A DNA stretch of 64,000 bases from Colwellia sp. 75C3 (GTDB lineage: Bacteria > Pseudomonadota > Gammaproteobacteria > Enterobacterales > Alteromonadaceae): NCBI RefSeq assembly GCF_002836255.1, contig NZ_PJAU01000055.1:124001-188000 (forward strand), read 5' to 3'. Positions 35,938 to 45,655 of this stretch are shown piece after piece; position 1 is the stretch's first letter, and each line of letters begins with the position of its first letter. The position numbers and the translations under genes were made by a program. Below the pieces are notes generated by a model. It was not told the origin of the DNA. It worked only from the letters and a program-made list of their open reading frames with translations, and made no database searches.

Positions 35938-36201
35938 TACCAATTTGATTAAATTTCTTCCCAACTCAGAGCTGTACTCAATGTTCAATAACAAGGCGAA
36001 TTTGTTTAATTTTAGTCATTCTAAACCAAATAAATTTAACGATGTTAGTGGACGTTGAGTAAGCTCCCAAAGGGCGAGTTTAAAGGGTTTATATGCAGCG
36101 TTATTGATTTAAACAAGGGAATAACCATTCTCTTCAATCAATGCCTTGCTTCTAAACCCTTTAATTCTCGCTGAGTGGGAAAGAACTTAATCAACTTGGT
36201 A
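35938..36201. mobile_element. MITE-like element, copy 3
   Basis: This 264-base unit has inverted ends: TACCAATTTGATTAAATTTC on the left and, on the complement of the right end, TACCAAGTTGATTAAGTTCT. The next few bases (CCCAACTCA and CCCACTCA) also match. The end sequences differ from copies 1 and 2 but keep the TACC terminus. The core AAGGGAATAACC begins at 36115, offset 177, the same as in copy 2. TA follows the right end. A 68-base internal block matches copy 2 in the opposite orientation. The frame at 35744-36058 that crosses it has no protein-like features. Confidence 0.75.
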
Positions 36202-36210
36202 TAAGTATCT

Positions 36211-38199
36211 CTAAGATATTTTGAACATTGTCGCAATGTCTTGTAATGTAACCGCAAGCATCGCTTGTTCTTTAGCCGTCGCCGTTATCTGCGTTGAACC
36301 AGTTGTCGATTCCATTGACTTATGTTCAATATTTACTACATTTTTAGCGACATCTAGCGTAACCATTGCTTGCTCTTCTACAGCAACCGCAACCTGTTCG
36401 GTCATCGCAAAAATATTACTGACTGAATCGGTGATATCACCTAAGGTTTTCTCTACATTCTTTGAACTTTCTACGGCATTACTTGCCATCTTTTGACTGT
36501 TTTCTATCACACTAAATGCGGAGTTGGCATCTGACTGTAGCGCTGAAATAAAGTTTTCAATCTCACTTGTTGATTGCTGAGTTCTCTGGGCTAATGTTCT
36601 AACTTCATCAGCAACAACCGCAAATCCACGGCCCTGTTCACCCGCTCTTGCTGCTTCAATGGCTGCATTTAAGGCGAGTAAATTTGTTTGCTCAGCTACT
36701 GATTTAATCACATCAACTACATTAGTGATATTGTTACTACTCTCGTGCAGACTTGTTATTCTTTCTGCTAGATTATTTATTTCTGCAGCAAGGCTTTCAA
36801 TTGAGTGGTAAGAGTCTTGTACAACTCCTGCGCCATTTTGTGCTTGCTCATCAGCTTCTTTCGCTGAATCAGCCGCTAATTGAGTGTTTCCTGCAACTTC
36901 CTTAACGGTGGCTGATAACTCCTCAATTGCGGTAGCAATAAGGGTGATTTCGTCTTGTTGCTCCACCAAAGATTGTGAGTTATGTTCACAGGTTTGTGAT
37001 GTTTCTTCTGCTGCTGTAGCCAGAGCTGTACTTGAAGTTGAAATTTCATCTATTGCACCTGAAAACTTTTCAAGTGTTAGGTTCAAGGCAGTAGAAATTT
37101 GGCCCAATTCGCTCTCGCCGGTAAATTTTGCTCTGACTGTTAAGTCATTTTCATTACTGACTTTAGACATCACAGACGTTAAATCCGACACTTGGCTATG
37201 TAGTTCTTTAATAATATAGAAACTTATCATGGCAACTAATAAGAGAATGACAAGTGAAGATATGACTAGGTAAAGTAAAGTACTAAATGCTTTTTCTTGA
37301 GTGTCTTTGGTTAGCGTCAATAACGATTGATTTAATTTATCTTCTATATTTTTTAATACGCCAATTCTGTTAGTTGATTGTTCAAACCAATAAGTAGCGT
37401 CAACATTAAAATTTCCTGTTGTTGCATTATCTATCGCTATTTTTCGAAGTTTTGTCACTTCTTTGATTGATGGGGCATTTTGTTTCTGACTGAAGTAATT
37501 TTTATTTTCGTCATTTGCGAAGGCATTAAAACTATAAAAATAGGTGTTTTGTTCGGAAAGAAATCGAATGAATTTTTGATACATACCTTGGTTAAACTTA
37601 TCAGCCGCAAAGGTTCCCGTTAATACCGCTCTCTCAATACCGGCTCTTTCTTTACCTTGAAGAAAATTATAATAAGCGACTGTTGCTTTTGTTATCTCAG
37701 CATTAGTAGAAATTTTAGCAATGATAGTTGAAACACTTAACAATAATTCGTTGGTTTTTGTATAGAAGGAGAGGGCATCAGCTAAAGGCATTGATAGATC
37801 ATCAACATCACTTCTCGTTTGAGTAAGCATAGTTAGACGCTGATTAATCTGGTTATGTAGTTGTTGAATTTCTTTATTCTCAAATTGATTCTCTTGCCAG
37901 TAATTTGACTTTTTTAATACCTTATCGGAAGTCTTATTTCTTTGGCTTGGTAACTCATAGGAGAATTTATCTCCGTTTGAACCAAGGAAACCTGCGGTCA
38001 TACCTCGCTCTTTTTGTAGCTCATGTACAAGTTCACTATACACCGAAGAAAGTTTTGTGTATTTGCCAAGGTTTTCCATTTCATTGTTGGTCGAAATGGA
38101 AGACATAATAGCGTTTATTCCAACGCCTAAAAAACCCAATAAAGGGAAAAGTAATAAAACAAATATTTTCTTATTAAAAGAGATATCGATAAGTCGCAT
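36211..38199 (-). CDS. Methyl-accepting chemotaxis protein with NIT sensor domain
   Basis: This receptor of about 662 residues has a transmembrane helix near the N-terminus (KKIFVLLLFPLLGFLGVGIN). A long helical periplasmic domain resembles the nitrate/nitrite-sensing NIT domain (VYSELVHELQKERGMTAGFLGS). A second transmembrane helix near residue 310, a HAMP segment and a cytoplasmic signalling domain with the conserved tip EQTNLLALNAAIEAARAGEQGRGFAVVADEVR (in shorter parts: NAAIEAARAGEQG, VVADEVRTLA) follow. I place the start at 38199: GGAAGG precedes it and MRLIDISFNKK begins the membrane anchor. The longer frame to 38328 adds an unlikely extra helix. It is divergent from the HTH-receiver gene. 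Confidence 0.92.
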   Translation of the reverse strand: MRLIDISFNKKIFVLLLFPLLGFLGVGINAIMSSISTNNEMENLGKYTKLSSVYSELVHELQKERGMTAGFLGSNGDKFSYELPSQRNKTSDKVLKKSNYWQENQFENKEIQQLHNQINQRLTMLTQTRSDVDDLSMPLADALSFYTKTNELLLSVSTIIAKISTNAEITKATVAYYNFLQGKERAGIERAVLTGTFAADKFNQGMYQKFIRFLSEQNTYFYSFNAFANDENKNYFSQKQNAPSIKEVTKLRKIAIDNATTGNFNVDATYWFEQSTNRIGVLKNIEDKLNQSLLTLTKDTQEKAFSTLLYLVISSLVILLLVAMISFYIIKELHSQVSDLTSVMSKVSNENDLTVRAKFTGESELGQISTALNLTLEKFSGAIDEISTSSTALATAAEETSQTCEHNSQSLVEQQDEITLIATAIEELSATVKEVAGNTQLAADSAKEADEQAQNGAGVVQDSYHSIESLAAEINNLAERITSLHESSNNITNVVDVIKSVAEQTNLLALNAAIEAARAGEQGRGFAVVADEVRTLAQRTQQSTSEIENFISALQSDANSAFSVIENSQKMASNAVESSKNVEKTLGDITDSVSNIFAMTEQVAVAVEEQAMVTLDVAKNVVNIEHKSMESTTGSTQITATAKEQAMLAVTLQDIATMFKIS

Positions 38200-38417
38200 T
38201 AGGGCCTTCCATGAAATATTTAAGTATTTATGAATGCAAAGTCTACTGAATAAAAATATGAAAACAATCAAATTCGCAAAATTCGCAACAAACATCAAAG
38301 TCGTTTGATCTGGATCATTTTTAATCAATTAAAACGCGTAAAGTGATTTTAAAATTAAGATACTTCTTATATGTTAGCGGATAATTCAACCGCTAAATTA
38401 ACAATTATGGGTACTAA

Positions 38418-38990
38418 ATGTCAGTAAAAAAGTCAGTAAAAAGCTATTTAACACCTAAAGAGGTTGCCGAATTACTTATGGTTTCTACTGCCGCCGTTCG
38501 TTTATGGGCCGAAAGTGGCGACTTAAACGCAAGACTTACTGCGGGAGGCCATCGTCGTTTTAAACTTGATGATATTAAAGAATTTGCCACCAAGAAAAAC
38601 ATTCAACTTAATACAAAAACAAGTGAAAACCCTAACATTTTGATTGTTGATGATGATATTCACTTTGCTGAATACCTAAAGACCCTTCTAAAAATAGAAA
38701 TAAAAAACGTTGAAGTCGAAATAAGTTTAGATGGGTTTGATGCGGCGAATAAACTACATGATTTCACCCCAAATATTATGCTGCTAGATCTTAAAATGCC
38801 TGGTCTAGACGGTTTTCAAGTATGCCAACGTGTAAAGAATAATCCTCTTCAAAGTCATATTCGGGTGATCGCTATTTCTGGCGACGTTAACCAAGAAAAG
38901 ATTGAAAGACTTCAAGCTATTGGTGCTGAAACTTGTTTAAAGAAACCTATAGATGTCCCTGCGTTATTAAAACATCTGGCTTTGAGTTGA
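38418..38990 (+). CDS. MerR/excisionase-type HTH fused to a receiver domain
   Basis: This 190-residue protein starts with a helix-turn-helix of the MerR/BldC/excisionase type (LTPKEVAELLMVSTAAVRLW and LTAGGHRRFKLDDIKEF, about residues 11-56). A complete receiver domain follows (about 72-188). It has the acidic pair in ILIVDDDIHFAEYL, phosphoacceptor Asp in IMLLDLKMPGLDGF, and conserved Lys in CLKKPIDVPALL. The order, DNA-binding first and receiver last, is the reverse of ordinary response regulators. It precedes the hybrid kinase by about 100 bases on the same strand and is the obvious output regulator for it. Confidence 0.88.
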   Translation: MSVKKSVKSYLTPKEVAELLMVSTAAVRLWAESGDLNARLTAGGHRRFKLDDIKEFATKKNIQLNTKTSENPNILIVDDDIHFAEYLKTLLKIEIKNVEVEISLDGFDAANKLHDFTPNIMLLDLKMPGLDGFQVCQRVKNNPLQSHIRVIAISGDVNQEKIERLQAIGAETCLKKPIDVPALLKHLALS

Positions 38991-39088
38991 CTTTTTGACA
39001 TAGCACGTTTTTAAAAGGGATATAAGGTCTGAAATTCAACAATGGATAATAGAAACTTTTGATGTTTTTATAAAAAATAGGAATGTAA

Positions 39089-42000
39089 GTGAATAAAAAA
39101 TTTAATTTTATGCTGTTTATAAGTGTATTTAGCCTCGCTTTAATCGGAGGGATTTCATATATACCTTTGTTTGAATTTGTTTTAAATATTGATGAGGGCT
39201 TTATACCAATGGCTCCGTCAACAGCGGTTTCATTTTTAGTGACTATTATTACCTCAATAATTTGGGTTAACTATAATAGGCAATTTTATCACTACAAAAA
39301 GCAGGCAACGTTAGCACTATCGATTGTTGCTCTATTTGGTTTGTTAGAGGTCGCTGAGTATTTTATTGGAATTGATCTTAATTTTGAAAATTACCTGGTG
39401 CCACATTTGGGCTACCATGATGGCATTCCTCTTGCTCGAATGTCACCTGTAACAGGTTTTTGTTTTTTTCTTACTAGTTGTGTTTTATTGATACTATTGG
39501 ATCAAAAGAATAACAGAGAAGGTAATTACTTCACTATTCAAGTAACAACCTGGATCAAAAATATTTGTACCACGCTTATATTACTAATCTCATTGTTATT
39601 TATGGTTACTTACCTTTATAAGTCGCCGTTGTTTTATAATACACAAGACATAATACCAATGGCGCTATCCACCAGTTTAGGGTTTTTATGTCTTGCCGCA
39701 ATACTGATAACAAATGATAAGAAAAACTATTTAATTGAGCAATTCACTGACTTATCACCCTCGGCTACTTTGATTCGATTTATTACCCCTTTTACCGTGT
39801 TAAGTGTTTTCATCACAGGGCTAATTCAACATGGCATATTCACATTAAATCCAGTTAATAATTCTACGTTTTTCGCGGCTATTGTTCTTACATTACTTTC
39901 TGTCATGTGTGGTTTCATGGCTATGTTGGTCACTAAAAAGTTGATGGAATTTCAGGATAATAACAATAAATACTTACATCAATATAAATCTATGGTGACT
40001 TTATCGTCGGGCATGCAAGCGTTACTTAATAATAATTTTGTATTTTTAGCCGTCAATCAGGCCTATGTAAACAAGCTTAATTTAACCATTGATGAGGTGG
40101 TAGGTAAGCATTTTAGCGATATTTTTGGCAAATCCTATTTTGATGCAGAATTTATAAGTTTCGCTGAACGAAGTTTAGCTGGAGAAGTAATAATACAAAA
40201 AAAGTGGATGAAATGTCGCTCAGGGCATAAATTTTTTATAGAGCTTGAAATAGCCCCTTATTATCAAAATGACGGCAATATTCATGGCATTATGGTCAAT
40301 GCACGTGATATTACTCAATTAAAGCATTATCAAGATAACCTAGAAAAATCAAAAGTTGTCATTGAAAACAGTCCGATCATCGCGTTTCGTTGGCGGGGTG
40401 ATGAGGACTGGTCAGTTGACTACGTATCGAGCAATGTTGATTTATTGGGTTATCAGGCAAGTGACTTACTCAGTGGAAAAGTCAAATATTCAGAGATGGT
40501 ACACCCTCACGATTTACCGCGTGTGATAAGAGAAGTTAAGTATTTCACTGAAAAAGCAAGAGAACACTTTAGCCATGAATACCGTATTATTTCTCCTTCA
40601 GGTAAAATATTTTGGATAGATGATAGAACAACGGTTGAACGTGATAAAGATGGCGTCGTTACTTTTTTTCAAGGTCTTATTGTTGATATAACAGAAAAAA
40701 AGAAAGCAGAAATAAAGCTAGAACAATCTAACACCTTAATAAAAAACGTTATTAGTTCAACACCTGATTTGATTTATGCTAAGAATTCAGACCACCAATA
40801 TATTTTAGCGAATAATGCTTTTGCCCACTATTTAAAACAACCGGTATCATTTTTAATGGGTAAAACGGATCAACAACTTGGTTTTACTAATGAACAAATA
40901 AAAAAATATAAAATCCAAGACCAAGAGATCTTAAAAGGCAATAGTATTCCTATTTCTAGTTGTCGGTCGATTTATGAAAATAAGAGAGTGGTTGATGCCT
41001 CTAAATACCCTTTAAAGAAAGAAAATGGTGACATAGATGGCATCATATATATCGGTCATGATGTTACAGAACACATTGATAATATTGCCGAAATATCTAT
41101 AAAACAAAGAGAGTTAACACAAACTATTGATGCGATATTTGATGCTGTTATTACTATTAATGACTTAGGTTTGATACAAAGTTGTAATAGAGCAACAGAG
41201 CTAATGTTTGGTTATACCACTGACGAATTAGTTGGCAAAAATGTTAGTTTACTTATGCCTAACAATGTAGCTTCGCAACATGATGATTATATTAAGACCC
41301 ATTTAAATACAGGTGAAAACAAAATAATAGGAAAAGGTAGGGAGCTGGTCGGAATAAATAAAAATAACACAACATTTCCTTTGCACTTAACTATTGCTGA
41401 ACTACCTGAGAACCTTGACGAACGAAAACGTTTTGTTGGGGTATGTCATGACTTATCAAAAACAAAACAACATGAAAAACTCTTAAATAGAACACAAAAA
41501 ATGGAAGCCCTTGGACAATTAACAGGAGGTATTGCTCATGATTATAATAACGTGCTGGGGGTTATTATTGGTTATAGCGATATTCTCAAAGCTCAATTAA
41601 AAGAACAACCGATCTTGTTTGATTTTGTTGACCAAATTAATCAAGCAGGTAATCGTGGTGCACAACTTACCCGTAAACTTCTTTCTTTTTCTAGACAAAC
41701 ACCGGAGTCGAGCCAAGAATCAAATCTAAATGATATTATCAAAAGCAATAATGATGTGCTGCGTAAGACCTTACTGTCAGTAGAATTAGTACTTAACCTT
41801 AAGCATGATATTAGTCAGGTTAATATAGACCAAAACTCTTTTGAAGATATGTTATTGAACATGGCTATTAATGCGATGCATGCAATGCCAAACGGAGGCG
41901 TTTTAACTTTATCAACGCGTGAGGCGACATTGTCAAAAGACCAAGCGAGCAGTTTTAATATTGCTCAGGGAAAATATGTTCAATTATCCATTGAAGATAA

Positions 42001-43114
42001 TGGCTCTGGCATGTGTAGAACAGTGCAAGATAAAATTTTCGAACCGTTTTTTTCAACGAAAGGAGATCAGGGTTCAGGATTAGGGTTATCCCAAGTGTAT
42101 GGTTTTATGAAATCATCGATGGGCGCTATTAATGTTTACTCAGAGCTTGGTGAAGGAACGAGATTTTCACTTTACTTCCCCGTAGTTAAAGCAGAAAACA
42201 AAATAGATAATATAAAAGTTGATATAGATGAAAACCTAAATTTAGAAGGGATTGAAAGCATTCTTGTTGTCGATGATGAACCTCAATTACGTACCCTAGC
42301 TAAAACCATCTTGATGGGTAAAGGTTATCGTGTTTTAACCGCTGAGAATGGTATCGAAGCGTTAAAAGTTCTAGAAAATAACGCAATAGACTTGATGTTT
42401 TCAGACATTATTATGCCTAAAATGAACGGCTACCTTTTGGCCGAAAAAGTACAGCAATTATACCCCAACGTGAAAATATTATTAGCTAGTGGTTTTCAAG
42501 GAAATCCAGCAGATAATAAAATAAAGTTAGACGAAGTTATCATTGAAAAACCCTATGAAAATAATTTTTTATTGAGTCGAATTAGAAAGTGTTTAGACAA
42601 ACCAAACGTCGATGCAATTGAACAGAATAAGCCGATAACTCAAAATGTCGCTGAAATTTCATCAATGAAACGATTAATATGGACGGATGAAATGAGTATT
42701 GATGATGGAGGAGAACTTGATGTTGATCATCAGTTTATGTGTATCCTACTTAATCGTTGTCAAGACTTGTTAGTGGTAGACGATTTTCACCAACCCTTAC
42801 AAGAAATCATTACTGAGTTAGTTGAATATACTCAGGATCATTTTGCTAGAGAAGAATCGGCGATGAGACGTTGCCATTATCCCTATACCAAAAATCATTG
42901 TGACGTTCATCAGATGATTGTTAAACAGCTGAGCCAAAAGCTTAACTCCTGTTCAGACAAAGAAATTCTATTGTGGTTAAGTACAGAAATGTGCGAATGG
43001 CTAGTTGACCACTTCATGGTAATGGATAAACCATTACATAAGTACCTTATGAAAAACAAAGGACTAGAGGGCAATGTATTAAAAAAAATTGCCGAAGGGG
43101 ATGATAATGCATAA
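39089..43114 (+). CDS. Multi-PAS hybrid histidine kinase with receiver and C-terminal hemerythrin domain
   Basis: This 1341-residue sensor has seven or eight membrane helices in the first 290 residues. About four PAS domains follow (roughly 300-805; for example WSVDYVSSNVDLLGYQASDL). HisKA (ALGQLTGGIAHDYNNVLGVI) is near 810 and HATPase (EDNGSGM, GSGLGLSQVYGFM) ends near 1040. A receiver domain (ILVVDDEPQLR, FSDIIMPKMNGY) fills about 1055-1175. The last 150 residues form a hemerythrin domain with the expected di-iron ligands: LDVDHQF, DHFAREE, KNHCDVH and VDHFMVMDK. Bacterial hemerythrins bind oxygen or nitric oxide, so oxygen/NO-gated phosphorelay is likely. The start is GTG at 39089. It overlaps the EAL gene by 8 bases. 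Confidence 0.92.
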   Translation: MNKKFNFMLFISVFSLALIGGISYIPLFEFVLNIDEGFIPMAPSTAVSFLVTIITSIIWVNYNRQFYHYKKQATLALSIVALFGLLEVAEYFIGIDLNFENYLVPHLGYHDGIPLARMSPVTGFCFFLTSCVLLILLDQKNNREGNYFTIQVTTWIKNICTTLILLISLLFMVTYLYKSPLFYNTQDIIPMALSTSLGFLCLAAILITNDKKNYLIEQFTDLSPSATLIRFITPFTVLSVFITGLIQHGIFTLNPVNNSTFFAAIVLTLLSVMCGFMAMLVTKKLMEFQDNNNKYLHQYKSMVTLSSGMQALLNNNFVFLAVNQAYVNKLNLTIDEVVGKHFSDIFGKSYFDAEFISFAERSLAGEVIIQKKWMKCRSGHKFFIELEIAPYYQNDGNIHGIMVNARDITQLKHYQDNLEKSKVVIENSPIIAFRWRGDEDWSVDYVSSNVDLLGYQASDLLSGKVKYSEMVHPHDLPRVIREVKYFTEKAREHFSHEYRIISPSGKIFWIDDRTTVERDKDGVVTFFQGLIVDITEKKKAEIKLEQSNTLIKNVISSTPDLIYAKNSDHQYILANNAFAHYLKQPVSFLMGKTDQQLGFTNEQIKKYKIQDQEILKGNSIPISSCRSIYENKRVVDASKYPLKKENGDIDGIIYIGHDVTEHIDNIAEISIKQRELTQTIDAIFDAVITINDLGLIQSCNRATELMFGYTTDELVGKNVSLLMPNNVASQHDDYIKTHLNTGENKIIGKGRELVGINKNNTTFPLHLTIAELPENLDERKRFVGVCHDLSKTKQHEKLLNRTQKMEALGQLTGGIAHDYNNVLGVIIGYSDILKAQLKEQPILFDFVDQINQAGNRGAQLTRKLLSFSRQTPESSQESNLNDIIKSNNDVLRKTLLSVELVLNLKHDISQVNIDQNSFEDMLLNMAINAMHAMPNGGVLTLSTREATLSKDQASSFNIAQGKYVQLSIEDNGSGMCRTVQDKIFEPFFSTKGDQGSGLGLSQVYGFMKSSMGAINVYSELGEGTRFSLYFPVVKAENKIDNIKVDIDENLNLEGIESILVVDDEPQLRTLAKTILMGKGYRVLTAENGIEALKVLENNAIDLMFSDIIMPKMNGYLLAEKVQQLYPNVKILLASGFQGNPADNKIKLDEVIIEKPYENNFLLSRIRKCLDKPNVDAIEQNKPITQNVAEISSMKRLIWTDEMSIDDGGELDVDHQFMCILLNRCQDLLVVDDFHQPLQEIITELVEYTQDHFAREESAMRRCHYPYTKNHCDVHQMIVKQLSQKLNSCSDKEILLWLSTEMCEWLVDHFMVMDKPLHKYLMKNKGLEGNVLKKIAEGDDNA

Positions 43115-44357
43115 TAGAGTCTTTATTGTTGATGATGATAGGTTAACGTGTAATTTACTGAAAACTATCGTTGAGCCTATTTTTAAGCAGGTGGAAATAT
43201 TTCAACATCCGCTTGAGTTTTTGACCTTAGCTCTAAATTCCGAAGACATTATTTTATTAGATTTGATGATGCCAGAAATGGATGGAATTGAAGTTATTCG
43301 TCACTTAGCCCAGCAAAATTGTCCGGCAAGCTTAATGTTAATCAGTGGTTATGATAGCGGGGTATTGCACTCAGCTGAAACGTTAGCACTAAGTTGTGGT
43401 TTAAATGTCACTAAGACCTTTACCAAACCCATTAATACCAACGTATTAACGGATTTATTGACAACATTATCGGATGAACAAACGAAAAGAGAATTTTCCG
43501 GTACACATAATGATGAATTTAAGCAAGATACGTTTGAATTCATTCCAACAGAAAAAGATTTACGTGACGCTATTGATAACAAGCAACTTGTTTTATATTA
43601 CCAACCTCAAATTAATATGGAAACTCAATGCATTCATGGCGCTGAAGCGTTAATCCGCTGGTTACACCCTGAATTTGGCATAGTTCCTCCGGACAAGTTC
43701 ATTGCCCTTGCGGAAAGAACTGGCTTAATAGAGCAGGTTACTGAAGTAGTAATCCAGTCAGCCATAAGTCAAAGTGTACAGTGGCAAAATGTAGATAAAG
43801 CTATTCGCTTATCTATTAATATATCTGCACAAAATATAAATAGTTTGAAACTGCCAGAACAGCTAAAAATGCTTGTTAAGCAGTACGAACTTGATCCCTC
43901 TTTGATTGTTTTAGAGTTGACCGAAAGTACCTTAATGGACAGTGAGGTCACTTCATTAGATATTCTAACTCGTCTTAGATTAAAGGGCTTTCAACTGTCT
44001 ATTGATGATTTTGGAACGGGTTATTCTTCACTGTCTCAGTTACATAAAATACCTTTTACTGAATTAAAAATTGACCAGTCTTTTGTTGCTAATATGAAAA
44101 AAGAGCATGAGAGTAAGGCCATTGTTGAAACCTGTATTATGTTGGCACATAAGCTTAATATGGAAGTAGTCGCTGAAGGTGTTGAAGATAAGCAAACATG
44201 GGATTTATTATTAGCCGAAGGATGTGATATAGCGCAAGGATATTATATTGCCAAACCTATGCCTGTAAATGAATTTGATAAATGGCAATGTGAACGGGAA
44301 CTTTTAATGCATAGTGGTGTAAGTAAAGTAAAAGATTCAATTCTGCACTATTATTAA
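43107..44357 (+). CDS. Receiver-EAL cyclic-di-GMP phosphodiesterase
   Basis: This protein of about 416 residues has a receiver domain (VFIVDDDRLTC, phosphoacceptor in IILLDLMMPEMDG, Lys in TFTKPINTN) and a full EAL domain. The EAL domain has the signature GAEALIRWLHPE, metal and catalytic positions in LELTESTLMD, IDDFGTGYSSLSQL, LKIDQSFV and VVAEGVED. All key residues for cyclic-di-GMP hydrolysis look present. The ATG at 43107 has AAGGGG six bases upstream and overlaps the hybrid kinase stop, giving tight coupling. The kinase or its receiver is the probable phosphodonor. A 17-bp terminator stem begins within the last codons. Confidence 0.93.
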   Translation: MHNRVFIVDDDRLTCNLLKTIVEPIFKQVEIFQHPLEFLTLALNSEDIILLDLMMPEMDGIEVIRHLAQQNCPASLMLISGYDSGVLHSAETLALSCGLNVTKTFTKPINTNVLTDLLTTLSDEQTKREFSGTHNDEFKQDTFEFIPTEKDLRDAIDNKQLVLYYQPQINMETQCIHGAEALIRWLHPEFGIVPPDKFIALAERTGLIEQVTEVVIQSAISQSVQWQNVDKAIRLSINISAQNINSLKLPEQLKMLVKQYELDPSLIVLELTESTLMDSEVTSLDILTRLRLKGFQLSIDDFGTGYSSLSQLHKIPFTELKIDQSFVANMKKEHESKAIVETCIMLAHKLNMEVVAEGVEDKQTWDLLLAEGCDIAQGYYIAKPMPVNEFDKWQCERELLMHSGVSKVKDSILHYY

Positions 44358-44390
44358 ACAGTAAAGTATATTAATACTTTACTGTTTAAT
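44353..44390 (+). terminator. Terminator of the kinase-EAL operon
   Basis: A perfect 17-bp inverted repeat (44353-44369 with 44374-44390; core AAACAGTAAAGTAT) has a four-base loop. It overlaps the EAL stop codon. AT-rich stems of this length are strong folds, and a short T-rich stretch follows. Confidence 0.7.
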
Positions 44391-44618
44391 TTCCACTTTA
44401 TGAAACATTGAGTGCTTGCGCCATGAAGTCGAGCGGGTATAAAATAATTTACAGGGTTTAATCGCAGCAGGTTATTAATTTATTTTCGTATAGTCCCTTA
44501 AATATTAAGACAAAGGACTACTTGCCCCCTTAACTCTTTGTTTTATTCATCCTGGATATTCATAACAACATCTTGTTAATTTGTTTATCTACCCTGACCT
44601 TCGCTTAAGAGCTAATTT

Positions 44619-45623
44619 ATGAAAGCATTCATCGAATCTTTGCCAAAAGTTGAACTTCACCTACATGTAGAAGGCACACTTGAACCTGAGCTAATGTTCG
44701 AGTTAGCCAAAAGAAACAATATTGACATCCCTTTTAATTCCTATGAAGAAGTAAGCGCCGCTTATGATTTTCATAACTTGCAATCATTCTTAGATATTTA
44801 CTACCAAGGGGCGAATGTTCTTATTCATGAACAAGACTTCTATGATTTAACTTGGGCTTATTTATTACGCTGTAAAGCAGATAACGTATTGCACACTGAA
44901 ATATTCTTTGACCCACAAACACATACGGTTAGAGACATTGCTTTTGAAACAGTCGTTAATGGAATTCACAAGGCTTTGACTCAAGGAAAACAAGAATTAG
45001 GCATTAGTAGCCAATTAATAATGTGTTTTTTACGTCATTTAGATGAGGATGATGCTTTTATAACGCTAAATCATGCACTCGCTCATAAAGATAAAATTAT
45101 TGCGGTGGGGCTAGACTCGTCAGAGATAGGTAATCCAGTACAGAAATTTGAACGCGTTTTTCAAGAGGCGATAAAACAGGGCTTTAAATCTGTTGCCCAT
45201 GCAGGGGAAGAGGGGCCAGCAAGTAATATTCGTGACGCCTTAGAGTTACTACAAGTTGATCGCGTAGACCATGGTGTGCGATGCACAGAAGATGAGGTTT
45301 TGTTAGCACAACTTATAGATCAGGGGACTCCTCTGACGGTTTGCCCTTTATCGAACACTAAATTAAAAGTATTTGAGCAAATGGCTCACCACAATGTTGT
45401 TGAGCTACTTCGTCAAGGCGTTTGCGTGACGATAAACTCTGATGATCCGGCATACTTTGGTGGTTATATGACGGATAACTTTAATGCGGTAGCGGATGTT
45501 CATCCAATGGAAAAAGCTGAAATAGCGCAATTTACCATTAATGCCATTAAAGCCAGTTTCATTTCAGATCAGGAAAAACAGCGATTATTAACGTTAACGC
45601 TGAATTACCTAGAACAGAACTGA
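44619..45623 (+). CDS. Adenine deaminase, adenosine-deaminase superfamily
   Basis: This 334-residue metal-dependent TIM-barrel deaminase has the zinc-binding VELHLHVEG near the N-terminus, the catalytic His/Glu in [18 protein letters not shown], and the metal-binding Asp in [11 protein letters not shown]. The segment [11 protein letters not shown] resembles the adenine-deaminase branch rather than true adenosine deaminases (which have GLDLAGDE). Adenine to hypoxanthine for purine salvage is therefore the likely reaction; adenosine deamination is the alternative. It stands between two cyclic-di-GMP genes with no obvious link to them. Confidence 0.85.
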   Translation: MKAFIESLPKVELHLHVEGTLEPELMFELAKRNNIDIPFNSYEEVSAAYDFHNLQSFLDIYYQGANVLIHEQDFYDLTWAYLLRCKADNVLHTEIFFDPQTHTVRDIAFETVVNGIHKALTQGKQELGISSQLIMCFLRHLDEDDAFITLNHALAHKDKIIAVGLDSSEIGNPVQKFERVFQEAIKQGFKSVAHAGEEGPASNIRDALELLQVDRVDHGVRCTEDEVLLAQLIDQGTPLTVCPLSNTKLKVFEQMAHHNVVELLRQGVCVTINSDDPAYFGGYMTDNFNAVADVHPMEKAEIAQFTINAIKASFISDQEKQRLLTLTLNYLEQN

Positions 45624-45655
45624 TACTCGCACTTTGATTGATAATAGCTATAAAC

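Noticed and set aside
35744-36058. 104-codon plus-strand frame after the SEC-C gene
   Set aside because: It runs through a hairpin and the third inverted-repeat element and has low-complexity composition with no domain.
36211-38328. Longer start for the chemoreceptor at 38328
   Set aside because: The extra 43 residues would add a second membrane helix before the anchor and lack a ribosome binding site; ATG at 38199 has GGAAGG at good spacing.
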